Below are positions 10,850-22,645 of a stretch of 64,000 nucleotides of DNA, in pieces. Source of the stretch: Medicago truncatula (lineage: Eukaryota; Streptophyta; Magnoliopsida; Fabales; Fabaceae); NCBI RefSeq assembly GCF_003473485.1, contig NC_053043.1:23709936-23773935 (forward strand). Direction: 5' to 3'. Under the pieces are notes generated by a model. It was not told where the DNA came from, ran no database searches, and worked only from the letters and a program-made list of their open reading frames with translations. The number at the start of each line of letters is the position of its first letter. Position 1 is the first letter of the stretch. The position numbers and the translations under genes were made by a program.

Positions 10850-11739
10850 TTAAGGGAGAGAAGGTGTGAGGGAAGGCTTTGCAACCTCTAGCACCCCACA
10901 GTCACTAATGTAAATTGTGGTAAGAGGCCTGTTCCAAATGGCGCGAGCATTCTGAGCCCTCTCGTCTCCGAAAAATTCAGCCAAGTCATTAAATTGGCGA
11001 ATTCGTTCACCTGGTTGGTAAGTGGGAGTTGACGCTATGGTTGTGATGACATCCAACCCTGCAATTAGATTCAACTAGAAGCTGAGCAATGTAATTGGTA
11101 AAATAAAAAACAAGATTTATGATCCATAAAATCTAGTCCAAAAAGAGATCAAATATTTCAATATCTGAAAACAACTCTAACAGGTTGTTGATACACAAAA
11201 TGGCTGAATAGAGATCCAAAGTCAAAACTATTAAACATGGAGGTATAAAACATGACCTCTTACTAATGGGAGAGTACAATGCTTGTGCGAAAAACAAAAG
11301 CACAAACGTTTCACAAGTTTTAGTTACAAAGATTAAAGTCTACACACAATCAAAGTGAGTTCAGCGAAGCAACTTAGACCTTATGATACTGTGACAAACT
11401 ATCATTGTAACCTAGTTCTCAATTCTCTTTACTGCATGATATGAGTTCGGGTACACGGTATGCTACTCTTGAAGTATTGGGTACTTGGGGTGTATACATA
11501 GTTTGTTCCCTAGTTGGTTCTCAATTCTCTTTAGACAATAATGTTTTATCTTGTCTAGTTAAAAATAATTAAGTACATGTTAAAAACAGATAATCGAACA
11601 ACTAACAATAATAAGATGAGAGTGGTCTGTTTTTCAAAAATAGAAGATGAAAATAGTCCAACATTAAAAGTTGAGAGCATAGAACAATGTCCCACATCAG
11701 GAACTTCCTAACATGTGCAAATTTGCAAATGATAGAAAA

Positions 11740-11781
<42 letters not shown>

Positions 11782-13800
11782 GAAGCATTTTTCAAATACT
11801 CGGTTGTACCGCAGAATCAAATTAGTGCACTATGTCATAATAGCGGGTTTCCAGATAATAAATTTAATGGTCACAAACCAATTTTTTACTATGGGTGTTT
11901 CCATGGTCATTAAAACAGGAAGTAAACAGTTTTATTGGCCAGTGATTTCCTACGAATTGGGCACGAGTTTGTGCGAACCAATTTGTAAAAGTACCGTAAA
12001 TCGGTACGCACGAACTGGTTTGCGATTCTCAAGGCACCTTGAGCGAATTATGTCACCACTCATTTTGAGAATAGATGCAAGATCTCAAACTTAAATGTGA
12101 ATACCAACACTCAATGTGTCACTCTTTTGTTAATTCTCCTTATCTCCTACAAAGGCATCTCCAGTTTCCAGTTTAAACATTGAAAAGGTGCAGAACCAGG
12201 TTTCGAAAAAAAGGTAGCCAACCACAATTTGCATTGGGACATCCAAGGTTTTTGATAGCAATGCTGCCACAATTTAGAGTACATCAACCACATTTAAAAT
12301 TTAAATATTATTCTCAATGGTGTTATTAAATGGCAATGGTAATGGTAATGGCCATGGCAGAAATTTGTACAACTGCACTTAGCGTCTTAACCCTTGCCTG
12401 CCATGGTTTCTATGGCGGAGTTTTTACCTTCCATCACCACAACACTGATTCTCAATCATACCAAATGAAAGGATTGCAACGCAAATGAAATTTTAAACAA
12501 TTTGCATATTGAATTTTTGTGTGCCCTGATATTGCTGCTTTTGACCGTAATATTTGTTATATATTTGTTATATACAAGGGGACAACTAGGGTACTCATGG
12601 AAGAATGATGGGTAATTTACCCCAACCAATACACATTAGCCACATAAACACATTTTTAAGTGGTATCCATGAACTATCTTGACCCCACCAACAAATTGCT
12701 CATTTTCAAAGGTAATCTAGAAAAAACCTATATACAATGCATAACCTATATTCATGAATCCTAAGCTTCTTGTGTTTGAAACAGATGAATCATAAGCTTC
12801 AAGTTAATCGTGCATAAAACTGTTGTCAAGCAAGTGTTTATAAACCGATTTTGCAGGATTGAGTTTGATTCAATCCAATTTCTTTAAAATGCTACCACAA
12901 CATATATAAGATTTGTTCGGTCAGCCCTTATCAAACAATCGGCAACACTTCGCAGTCCTCCTGGGTACGAGGGCTATGCTAAGAATAGAACATTCAATAA
13001 CATATAGCCTAAAAAGTGCTATAAATGAGACACATTCCATATACTACACAAGGATTGAGTTATTTTCAATTTGGTTCACTAAGCAACACATGAAAAATAC
13101 TGCAAAAAAGTTTGTTACCTTCAAGCACGGTTCCAAAGACGATATTCTTATTATCAAGCTGAGGACAAGGTCCAGGTCCAGTGGTGATTAAAAACTCAAC
13201 ATTCCTATATTCAGGGTCAAACTTGATCTCATCATCGTCATCATTCTCCGATAGCGAAAGCGAAACAACACCGGGACGAGAATGTGTCAGCGCAAACGCC
13301 TTGGGGTCAACCGTTTCAACATTGCGTGGGAGGTGACGAGGAGGGCGGACCTCGCCTTTTTCAGGACGACCCTGACGTCCAGCAAGAAAGTACTGACCTT
13401 GTATAACCTTGTGAACGAATGTGTTCTTGTAGGAGGAAGATGAATTAGGAGAGGAAATACAAAGTGATTTGAAATTTGAGACTGTGCGTGGAACGAGGTT
13501 ACCGTAGAGGCCGAGAATGACGCGACCGAGTAAGGTGGATTCGGAGCATAGGGTGGAGATGGTGTCGCCGAGGGTGCGATTTGGGAGGTAATAGTTGGGG
13601 CAGAGGCTGAAGTCCATGAAGATGCGGTCGGTGATGGTGGGGTTTGGTAGCTGTGGTGAGGCGGAGGAGGAGAGGGAGGGGAAGGTGAGTGTGGTGGTGG
13701 TGGATGTGAGGAGGAGTGAGCGGCGGGTGATGGTGGGTTTGAGAATTGGGTGGTGGAGAGAGGGGAGTGGTGGTGGTTGTTGGGTTATGGAGGAAGCCAT
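10850..13800 (-). CDS. CYP28: Chloroplast peptidyl-prolyl cis-trans isomerase, CYP28-like (two exons)
   Basis: Coding exons are complement(13119..13800) and complement(10850..11058). They join at GAAG|gtaaca and ttgcag|GGTTGG, a phase-1 junction, to give 891 nt and 296 residues. The N-terminus is Ser/Thr/Pro-rich with TRRSLLL followed by a hydrophobic run, as in plastid transit peptides with a thylakoid-lumen signal. The cyclophilin-type domain covers about residues 75-285, with blocks FMDFSLCPN, LGRVILGLYGNLVPRTVSNF, VIQGQYFLAGR and FGTVLEGLDVI. It matches my knowledge of Arabidopsis CYP28, an atypical lumenal cyclophilin. The usual cyclophilin active-site residues are only partly kept, so isomerase activity is uncertain. 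The 2.06-kb intron holds a (TA)n tract. I chose the ATG at 13800 because the transit-peptide-like stretch follows directly. Confidence 0.92.
11744..11777. repeat. (TA)n microsatellite in the CYP28 intron
   Basis: An uninterrupted run of TA dinucleotides in the single intron of the CYP28-like gene. It is likely length-variable between individuals. Confidence 0.95.
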
Positions 13801-13957
13801 TGAGGAGAGGAGAGTAGTGAGTTAGGTTGTTCATGACGCAGAGGTTGAACTAGGAGAGGTGCCAATTAATGTGGGGTCTACCTTAGTTTAGATTAGATTA
13901 TACTCGTGAAATGTCTGCCAGCAAGGTCTTATTTCCATAGGAATGAATGATATTTTC

Positions 13958-14476
13958 GGGAGCGTAAAAAGTGTTTTACTCCTCTGATATAATTTATTTC
14001 TAGGTTTACTCTTGTTTGGATTTCGCCCTTTTCATTAGAAGATTTTTGGTTTTGAACATTTATGAATTTTGATCGTATAAAATCGAAGATATGATCGGGG
14101 GTAAATCAAAATTTGCTCAAATTACAGGGGTAAAATTTTCCATGAAGGTCCAAAATCAAAAATCTTCAAATTACAAGGATGAAATTAAAAAAAAAAATGA
14201 TTGAGGGTAAACCGAAAATGACATATATATTTTTTTTAAAACTCGGTATCCGATCCAAGAATCGACTAATCCGAGGGGACCAATCCCATCGCCCACTTGC
14301 GGGGGGCCCCGTTTAAAGCCAGAGCTATGAACTTAGCCCACCGAAATTGGCACCAGAGGGAATCGAACCTGAGACCTCTCGAGGAGCAAACTCCAAGATC
14401 CCAAGTCAACCACTAGACCAACCTCAAATGGGTTGAGAATGACATATATTATAAGGGGGTAAAACCCTATTAACCC
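13958..14476. mobile_element. Inverted-repeat MITE interrupted by a SINE
   Basis: The left arm (GTAAAAAGTGTTTTACTCC and following sequence) is mirrored by the right arm ending GGGGGTAAAACCCTATTAACC. The family matches 6001-6281 by its text (tttactcc/ggggtaaaa arms, ACATATATTA near the end). The arm is broken by a tRNA-derived SINE at 14230-14437. Exact ends and target duplication are not certain. Confidence 0.6.
14230..14437 (-). mobile_element. tRNA-derived SINE, about 205 bp
   Basis: Read on the minus strand, it begins near TTTGAGGTTGGTCTAGTGGT (A box) and has GGTTCGATTCC (B box). It ends in an A-rich tail (the T run at 14230-14237). It is flanked by AATGACATATAT on both sides (14217-14228 and 14438-14449), a target duplication typical of LINE-driven retroposition. 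Confidence 0.8.
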
Positions 14477-16630
14477 TTTTCACAATCAATTTTAAAAAAC
14501 TTTTATTTATAATAATCTCAATATATAAAGAAAATAGTATCGTTTGGTTTGTTAGATTGGCTTTTTTTCTTTCTCAAATTACCTTTAATTTTAATACAAA
14601 TAGTAATTTAATAAATAGATAAAAGTAAATTAAAATATAAAAAAAAATTAAAACAAAATTTAATATTTATTGTCCATGATATATCAATAAAGCAACAAGC
14701 AATATTATCTTCATATAATTGAAACAAAATTAAAGCAACAAGCAATATTATCTTCATATAATTGAATTGTTTCATTATAATGTGAAATCTAATTGTAATG
14801 CTAATTACTTAAAAAATTGAAGAAAAAAAATTGATTTTGATTGTGTAAAGTTGATTTTGGCTATAGGTTGAGTTGAATGTAAAGTAATTTATATTTGAAT
14901 AAATTAACTTATAAGTGAGTTGAACAATATAATCCAAGCTAAAAATTAATTGTGGACGAAAAATCGCAGAAATCTAACTTCAAGTTTAAATCAATTCGGG
15001 AAGCAAAATTAAATCTTTTCGAAAATATTCAAACGTGTTGGAATCAATTCTACACCCATAAAATCAATAAAATCAATTTTATCTCCACCAAAAGCAGAAC
15101 CAATTTTCCACAGCTACATTATAATATTACTACTTATTATATAATGCACGGTGTTTGTTGGAGTAGAAAAATTATTAGGCAACTGTTTTTTAGGTTAACT
15201 TGTTTAGTTTTAGTTACTTACGGCTTAGTCTTTGATTGAGAGTTTGGAGGAGAGGGGAATAGAAGACTTTTTAGAGAATGATAAATTAATGCTTATCATC
15301 AATATATTTTTATTTTTAAGAATATTACTACATTGATTAAATTTGAAAAATTCATATAAACCTTCCGAAATCCTACTCCAATATAATTTTTGAATTTCCC
15401 CATATGAGGAGGATTTTGTATTATAAGAAAAATGAACTCAAAACCTTTCCCTCTCAATGTCATCTATTCTTCTATTTGTTCCTTCCTTTTTTTCCAAACA
15501 CCTCCCCTTCCTTCCCTTCGAAACTCGCAAACAAAGCATTAGTGTCAATGTCATGGCTAGGTTTGTAAAAAAAAAAAGGTTTAGCTTGGTTGTTGATTAT
15601 TTCAATAAAGTTTTCTAAAACTGAAGGACTCTTTCATCCTCTGGACTATAATAAGATTTGTTTGTTGACAATCCTTTATGGGGTTGATTTTGAAAACCTT
15701 GGGGGTGAGATAGAAGTCATTGGCTTAAGATCCATTCACAATTGCACGTGGAGAGACTAATAAAGGAGCTGCCTAGGTGTACCCTCTGACTGGTCAAATG
15801 GAGATGTGAATTTGCCGGAGAAAAAGTCATTGAGCAATTAAAAAATTCCATTTCTGTTGAATACTTGAATGTTGTGTTTGTCTTTTGATATTTGTGTTGA
15901 CAATTTCTAGAACAAATTTTAGAGTGGTGATAGATAAACCACCCCATGTGGCATACCATTCTTGTACACCCCATATTGCAGGGGCAATTTTGTCCATTCA
16001 CAAAAAAGAAGGGTTAATTTTGTCCAACAAATTCAGCAACTCTCGCACTCTTTCTTCTTTAGACCTCACTTTCTTCTCCCTCACCGGAACCACCACCGGC
16101 AACCTTCGTCCGCCGCCTTCAATCTCAAAACTCACCACCACCGTCGTCGTCATCACCCTCAAAATTCACAGGCACCACTGTCGCCGTCAGATCTAACAAC
16201 CTTCGCCGTCAGATCTAACAACCTTCGTTCGACTTCAACCCCGTATGTCCACCACTGTCGTTACCCACAACCACCGTCGACTTAAATCTCACAACCATCG
16301 TCCCTAGATCTCACAACCACCGTCGACTTCCTCACCCACAAATCTCACCACCACCATTTTCGTCGATCTAACAACCACCACCACGGATTTGACACCAGGG
16401 ATGGCCGGAGAAGAAAGGGATAGAGAGAGGGAGAGTCTAACGGCGGCGACGAGGCGGAGGGGAGGAATGAACGGAGAAGAAAAATAGTTGGAGATGTGAG
16501 AGTTTTTTTTTTTTTTTTTTTGTACAGTGAGAAAGAGAGATTTGGGAACGAGGATTTGAGGAGAGAGGGTTAGATTTTTTTTTTAATTTAAATGCCACAT
16601 ATGCAAGTGGTACAAAAGTGTGTACAAGAA
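14477..16630. other. Gene-poor DNA with a CCACCG-rich stretch
   Basis: No gene is supported. Around 16060-16400 the plus strand is rich in CACCACCG/CCGTCG triplet repeats with low-complexity reading frames on both strands. This may be an old transcribed leader or a decayed Pro-rich coding segment, but nothing identifies it. Confidence 0.4.
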
Positions 16631-16639
16631 AAAGATGTC

Positions 16640-17370
16640 TACCCATCATTTTCCCAAATTTTATAAACAAGAAACCAACACCAGTCTAAAACAGCCACAC
16701 TAGCCCTGCTGCCCAGCCGCAACACAGACCGCACCACTAGCAAAACTGTCAGGAGCATAACGCAGCCAAAAACAGAAAAAACAGCAGCACTGAAAGACAA
16801 CACAACAGTCTTATAATAACAGCTCCAAAGGTAAAAAACACCGGAAAAACTATCTAAGTAAGCACTCCCGAGGGTTCCAACTCCACTCATAATACAAACA
16901 CGAGCCGATTTTTAACTTACTCATACTCCAATACCAAGCTAGAATCTTGATCTTCTCAATGAAAATATCTACATTCACCACACCATTATTGAAAATAATC
17001 TCATTCCTTTGCTTCCAAATCACTCAAATAGAGGCAAGCCAAATCAAACAAAATCCCCTTCTTAATTTCTTAGAAATAGCCTCATTTAACCAACATTCAA
17101 AATGTACATAGAGATTATGGGGTATTATGAAGTGAAATTCTAACCAACACATCAATCCTTTGCCAAATCCTCATAACCACATCACAATGTAAGAAAAGAT
17201 GTGACGTCGTTTCTTCCTCCCACCCACAAAACATGCAACTCTTGGAAGCTTCCTCATTCAACACTCCTCTAAAGGCTAAATTTATCCTTGTCGGAATTCT
17301 ATTAAGAAGCAAGGTCCAAACGAAAGCCAAAACCTTAAATGGAGCTTGGCCTTTCCAAATAAGAGCAAAT
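16640..17370 (-). pseudogene. 3' end of an L1-type LINE (zinc-binding RT-associated domain)
   Basis: On the minus strand, broken frames read an RNLAFRGVL-like block, a CMFCGWEEETTSHLFLHC zinc-binding motif (C-x2-C...H-x4-HC), then a WLxSIxVIWKQRNEIIFNN block and a terminal KILAWYWSMSKLK segment. These are the conserved C-terminal pieces of plant LINE ORF2 (the zf-RVT region). Only the last few hundred bases survive, with frame breaks. Plant LINEs are usually 5' truncated like this. The 3' boundary near 16640 is approximate. Confidence 0.75.
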
Positions 17371-19655
17371 AGTTGATAATCTAATGTTTGTGTTTATTGT
17401 GCATTTTCATTTAGCTTTGCCTATAGTTGTTAGGGTTAGTGGACTGCAGCAAAAGTATAGAAATGGAACTATTATATGTGTTTGAGTAATTCATGTTATC
17501 TCTTTGTTTGAAGGATCCTCTGATTATCTATTAACTATTTAAGAAAATTAAACCAAGTTGATTTTCCAATTTTGCCCTACAAGGGGTATTTTTGTAATTC
17601 AATAATAGATGAATTCTGATTCTTGACACGTCATGCAATTAGCCTATGGATATTGTGGCATAAGGCATTGTTATTTTTTCCATTCTCTCCCTCTGTGTAC
17701 GCGTTTCTCCCTTTCTGATCGTCGTGTTTAATTTTTATTGTGTTTTACCATCATTTCCTTCATAGTGGTGATTCAAGAAGTGGTGTAGTTTCAGAATCAA
17801 GGAACGCAGCCTCTCTTTTGTTGTCCTCTTCATCAATTCTTGATTTTTATCTTCATCAGAGGTAATTTCCCAACCTTTATGATCGGTTCAATTTTTTGTG
17901 TTATTTGTTTTATCCTTGATATGCATGTCCGATTGCATGTCATTTTGGTTGGAAAAAGACATGTTTTTTTGTTGAGTTTGTTGGATTGGATCCAATTTTT
18001 GTGGTGGGGTTAGGGCTTGATTGTTGTTGTGTTTGTTGTTGCATATCTCCACCGGTTTGTTTCGATTTGGTGATGGTGTTGTTGCAGCAGCTCTGGCAGG
18101 TCGACCGGTTCCGTTTCAGTGAAATTCTCTAAGGTGTTTGGTGAACGTACAACTTTTGAAGAGGTTCATGAAGGTAATTTGTTTGTACAACTTTCTATTT
18201 TGGTTGGATAAGTTGAATTTTACTACAAACCGTTTCCTGAGTATATGAGAATTCTTGCAGGGTCATTGTTTTTTTGTGGCTTGGCACTATCAAGTTATTT
18301 TAGTAGTTTGTTGATTACAATTATTCATAGGTTGACGGTTAAGGGGGGTGTATTGGATTAGGATTTTAAAAGACTATTTTAATAAAAAAAATCTTTAAGA
18401 TTTTAAAAGACTGTGTGAGATTGTATTGATTCTGTGAGATTTTAAAAGACTTTTTATGTAAAAGACTTTATACACTCAAGATTTTAAAGGATTTATCACA
18501 CTGACTTTTAAGGATTTCAAAGGATTTTATGTGATTTTAAAATTTCAAAGGATTCAATGAATTTTAGGAGAAAAAGAACAAACTTACAAGCGTGAATGAT
18601 AGAAATAATGAACAAATAAATTCTAGTGTTTGAATAAAGAAAAATAAAATCAATAAAAAACTCTTTTACTATTGATTTTCAAATTTTAAGAATTTTATAA
18701 GATTTTAAGGGACTGAAAAACACTTTAACACATTATTCTCAATACACATTTTTTTTTTTTAAAAATGTTATTCCCGCAAAATTCAATTGTACATATTTAA
18801 AATTATGCCAGCACTTACAAATCTTTCAAAAAAAAATATTGTGTCAACCATTACAAATCGGTCGAGTTTACACGAGTTTATCGAGTGTTAACTCAATCAA
18901 ACCCGTTAAACCTTCCGATTTTACTAGAAACCGAGTTTACCTCAGAGTTAACACGATTTTTGTACCTAAAAATGTAAACTCGGTAATCTCGGAGAGTTAA
19001 TATTCGATTTGCGGAACATTGATTACGACATATTCTCTATCATAATATTCTCAATACAATTTTTAATTTTTCTATGAGATAGAGAGGGAGAGAGGGGGGA
19101 TGAGAGATGAGAGAGAGGGAGAGAGAGTGGAGAGATAGAGAAACGAAGAGAGAAAGGAGAGAATAAGGAGGGGGAGGGAGGGAGAGAGAAAGGAGAAGAA
19201 ATATATAGTAACTTTTAAAAGAAAAACAATCTCAAGAAATCTCATCTTTTCATGAAAGACGTTCTCTTGTTAAAATTACACTACAAAATCCCACAAAATT
19301 CATCAAAATCCAATTTATTAAACAATCCTTCGAAATTTGAATGATTTTGAATACCACAAGATTTTTTTTAAGTGATGAAAAGTCTTGAATGAATACCTCA
19401 AGACTTTTTTAAAATGACAAAGAGTCTTGATTGAATACCACATGATTCTAACAAAGGGAGATTGGATTACTTACATGATTACTGGTTTGGAAGTTGTTAA
19501 TTTAGGTTACTTTGTATTGTGTTATAGGTACAAAGGGATCAAGTGTCTAAACAACCTAAACCAAAGATTAGTGGTGTTTAGTGGTTAAGGTATAATTAGT
19601 TATTGTTGTAGCACTTTTGATGGAAAAGAAATTTGATTCCATTTTTGTTCTATAG

Positions 19656-19796
19656 GCTTCTGAATATGCTAAAAGGTTGGTTAATCAAGAGAAGTCTTTT
19701 GCTTGTGCTGAAGTCGAGAGTACTAGAGCAGTGGTGCTGAGAATTGGGGAGGCACTTGAAGAACAAGAAAAAGATACACAAGCTTCTAAACCACAG
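19656..19796 (+). pseudogene. Exon resembling stomatal closure-related actin-binding protein (SCAB)
   Basis: A 141-nt phase-0 segment bounded by ctatag| and |gttcta encodes ASEYAKRLVNQEKSFACAEV, then VESTRAVV and a Glu-rich GEALEEQEKDTQASKPQ. From memory of the SCAB coiled-coil region (ASEDAKKLVDEERAFAR...), length and both exon boundaries correspond, with about half the residues alike. The other SCAB exons were not found nearby, so this is probably a captured or relic exon. Confidence 0.45.
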
Positions 19797-20610
19797 GTTC
19801 TACCATGCTCTTTGATTGAACAATTATAATTGTACATGTACAATTCTGCGTTAATGATTTCATAATCATACACTAAGCACTAAAATAATCATTTATGTGC
19901 ATTAGAAAGTGACATGCATGACTTGATATGAAAGAATTGCAGTTTTTGCTATTTCCAGCTATTATGTTACGTTAACTGTTAAACATACATTTTTAGTGTT
20001 TTCTTTTTTTTTTGGAAGGTCACCTATGAGATTAGGTGTTTCTTCGTTTTGTTTATTTGTTTTTTTTTTTATACCCTCTTGGTTTTGTGATGTTTTTTTA
20101 ATTGTTTGTTGGTGATTTAATTTAATTTAATGTTTTTTGTTTGGTGGATTTTAGGTGAAGACAACCATGATTATGACTGAGAAGATAATGGCTAAAGCTT
20201 TTGACAAGGGGCACGTTACACCTGGGGATAATAGTTGGGTCATATGTTTATGTTTCGATGACAACCGATATTTGAGGTCCTGGTTCTATTGGGATTTTTA
20301 AGAAGGAGTTGGGATGCTAAGGTAGTTATAATTTATGTCTTCTTTTTTTAACTTTTTGATTTGTTGTGGTGGTTGATGTATGTGTTAATGGATTTTATGT
20401 GAAAATCGATTTTCGCTGAAGGATTGAATTGTGTTATTGTTGTTTAAGGCAATAGGATTAGAGTCATGTAATAAAATTAAACTGAAGAAATATATAGGCG
20501 GTAGTAGTTGATATTTATCAAAATTGAGTATATGATTTTGGCTAGAGAGCTATGAATAGATGAATCGATCAAAGGGATAGGATTAGAGATCTACTAAGAA
20601 GGGTTTGTTT

Positions 20611-20832
20611 CATGAAGCACTTGCAATTTCCTGCACTTAAACCTTTTTTCCTATGTTTGTAGAGCTCGAATTCTAAGTTTGTGAGATTTTCAAAATCTAT
20701 GCACTATGAATAGCATTGTTTCATAAAGCACTTGCAATTTCCTGCACATACACCTTTTTTCTATGTTTGCAGATCTCGAATTCTTAGTTTGCGAGCTTTT
20801 CAAAATCTATGCACTATGAATAGCATTGTTTG
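20611..20832. repeat. Two-copy tandem duplication, about 111-bp unit
   Basis: Copies starting near 20611 and 20722 both contain AAGCACTTGCAATTTCCTGC and AAAATCTATGCACTATGAAT. They differ at several positions. Confidence 0.85.
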
Positions 20833-21069
20833 GAAGAAGAATGTGCGTCAATTAATTCAGTCGAGGTCAGGTAATGAAATATGAGCGCATGTTATTAAGA
20901 ACTGAAATAAAGAAACAAATGTCTTACCATGGTGATAAGTTTAACCTTTCTTTCTACAAAATAGTTTTATGAAAATCAACATGACTTTTTGTTTATATGC
21001 CTTAATTAGATCACAATGAAAAGCCATTGATTAGTCTTATGAAACATTTGAAAGAAGTTAAATTTTCTG

Positions 21070-21178
21070 TTGGAAATCCCGCCCTGAATATGAGGGGGTG
21101 GGTTGGTAATTCCACCTCAGGTGCGTTGGAAATCCCACCCCGAATGTGAGGGGGTGGGTTGGTAATTCCACCTTAAAA
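21070..21178. repeat. Two-copy tandem duplication, about 56-bp unit
   Basis: TTGGAAATCCC ... GAGGGGGTGGGTTGGTAATT occurs at about 21070 and again at 21126. Confidence 0.85.
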
Positions 21179-21224
21179 TTGCGATGCGATCTGCCCCAAG
21201 TTGCCTTATGTTGGCTTGTCTTTG

Positions 21225-21350
21225 CGGGGGTGGATTTAGTCCCACATCGGTTAGATTGGAAGCTTGATCAGAGTTTATAAAGAGGAAACACTCCTCACCT
21301 TACAAGCCGGTTTTGTAAGGATGAGTTAGGCCCCAAAATTTCAACATTTT
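21225..21350. repeat. LTR-like dispersed repeat fragment
   Basis: It contains TTAGTCCCACATCGG, a TTTATAAA box and CCTTACAAGCCGGTTTTGTA followed by GGATGAGTTAGGCC. This combination is common in LTRs of plant elements. No partner LTR or internal domain is present. A weaker relative appears near 32170-32240. Confidence 0.4.
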
Positions 21351-22303
21351 CACAACTAAACGTTTCTTACAAGTCAATTCTATAAGGTTGAATAAGTGGC
21401 AACTTTGACTCTATTCAGTTGCATTGTTGTTATTTGTTCTAACTGTGATTTCAAGTGGAAATTCTTATCACATATAAGGCATGTCAGTATAACTTGGTTG
21501 TTTGAGAGAAAGGTGAGTCTTTTCTATCTTTTAAAGGGTCCATGCATTGGTTTATTTGCATAACAAAGTTTAGTGCAAGTTATATGTATCTTGCAATAAA
21601 TTATAAGTTATTTGTTCTTTTAGGTTGGTTATTTTTCTTATTCCTTTCTTACTTTTGCTTTCACTTTAATCTGTAATAATAATAATAAATTGTTAGGATC
21701 AGTTATGATACACTTTCACTCTTTTTTGTCACTGCATACTGTATAGGAGAAGTCATTTAATGAGTGCGGATTTAAACTTTATATATATAAAGGTAAATAT
21801 GTTTTGTGTTTATGTCGATATCCCTCATTTTGAGTTTCGACTAACCAAATTAGTTATTGTGAGGATTACATATGTATATGTGTTTGATAGAGTTTGAATG
21901 TTAATGTTGTTTAAACTTTGAACTGCCATGTTGCAGCTTTGGAGATTTGGAGGCCTATATTAAAAACTTCAAATGCATATCTTGGTGTTTTTACTTGAAA
22001 CGAAGTGTCGGTGGTATGTCTATGTTGCGCGCACTTTCCATTTTTTCACTCAATGGATGATCTTTACTTCAGAATACATCAACTCCTTTGCAATAGTTAT
22101 GTGTCAATCTGTCATTTTAATTAGGCCATATGATCAAATGTTTAATGTTATGCCTCTGATCAAGTTTCAATCTCTCTATCTATTATTCTTTCGACATCAA
22201 TATATTTTGCGTATTCTATTTGCCTTATACTTCTCATTCTGTTTGTTAAAATTAGTTACTTCCCTCTGGGTCTGTACTTTCAAGCATGTCAGTTGGTCTT
22301 AAC

Positions 22304-22544
22304 ATGGCTGAAGCTTTGGTGCATGCTCCATCTCGATCTCAGTCAATTCCTCAGGTAGTTGAGCTAACTGTCTGTCGCTTTCTGTATCATTCTTTTAAAT
22401 ATAATGATTTCATTTATTTAAATGACCAGCTAATAATGTGTATATCAATTGTAGGTTTCGGTAAAAACCCAGAGGCTTGAAGAACTTGCTATTAAGCAGT
22501 CAAGACAGTTGATTCCAGTGACACCATCAATACCTAAGGCTTTG
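22304..22544 (+). pseudogene. Two short coding exons (MAEALVHAPSRSQSIPQ / VSVKTQRLEELA...)
   Basis: The exon at 22304-22354 (17 codons) ends CTCAG|gtagtt. The exon at 22455-22544 (30 codons) follows attgtag| and ends GCTTTG|gtgagt. Both are phase 0 and join cleanly. The joined segment contains TQRLEELAIKQSRQLIPVTP, which I recall as a conserved N-terminal block of an uncharacterised plant protein family. The following exons of such a protein are not evident, so this may be a truncated copy. I am not certain of the family. Confidence 0.4.
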
Positions 22545-22595
22545 GTGAGTAAACTGCCTTTTGAAATATTTTTTTATCAGTTTGAATTGCAAAAA

Positions 22596-22645
22596 TTAGC
22601 CGACTCCACTTACTGGGATAAGGCTTGGTTGTTGTTGTTGTTTGA
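22596..22645 (+). repeat. RTE-LINE/SINE 3' tail fragment with (TTG)n
   Basis: GCCGACTCCACTTACTGGGA followed by TAAGGCTTGG and GTTGTTGTTGTT is the characteristic 3' end of plant RTE-type LINEs and their dependent SINEs. Only the tail is present. Confidence 0.5.

Noticed and set aside
13499..13834. His/Thr/Pro-rich minus-strand frame overlapping the CYP28 first exon
   Set aside because: A shadow frame of the low-complexity transit-peptide coding region.
19080..19200. GAGA-rich purine tract as a GAGA-factor regulatory region
   Set aside because: It is a low-complexity AG-repeat stretch in a gene-poor interval without a nearby promoter.
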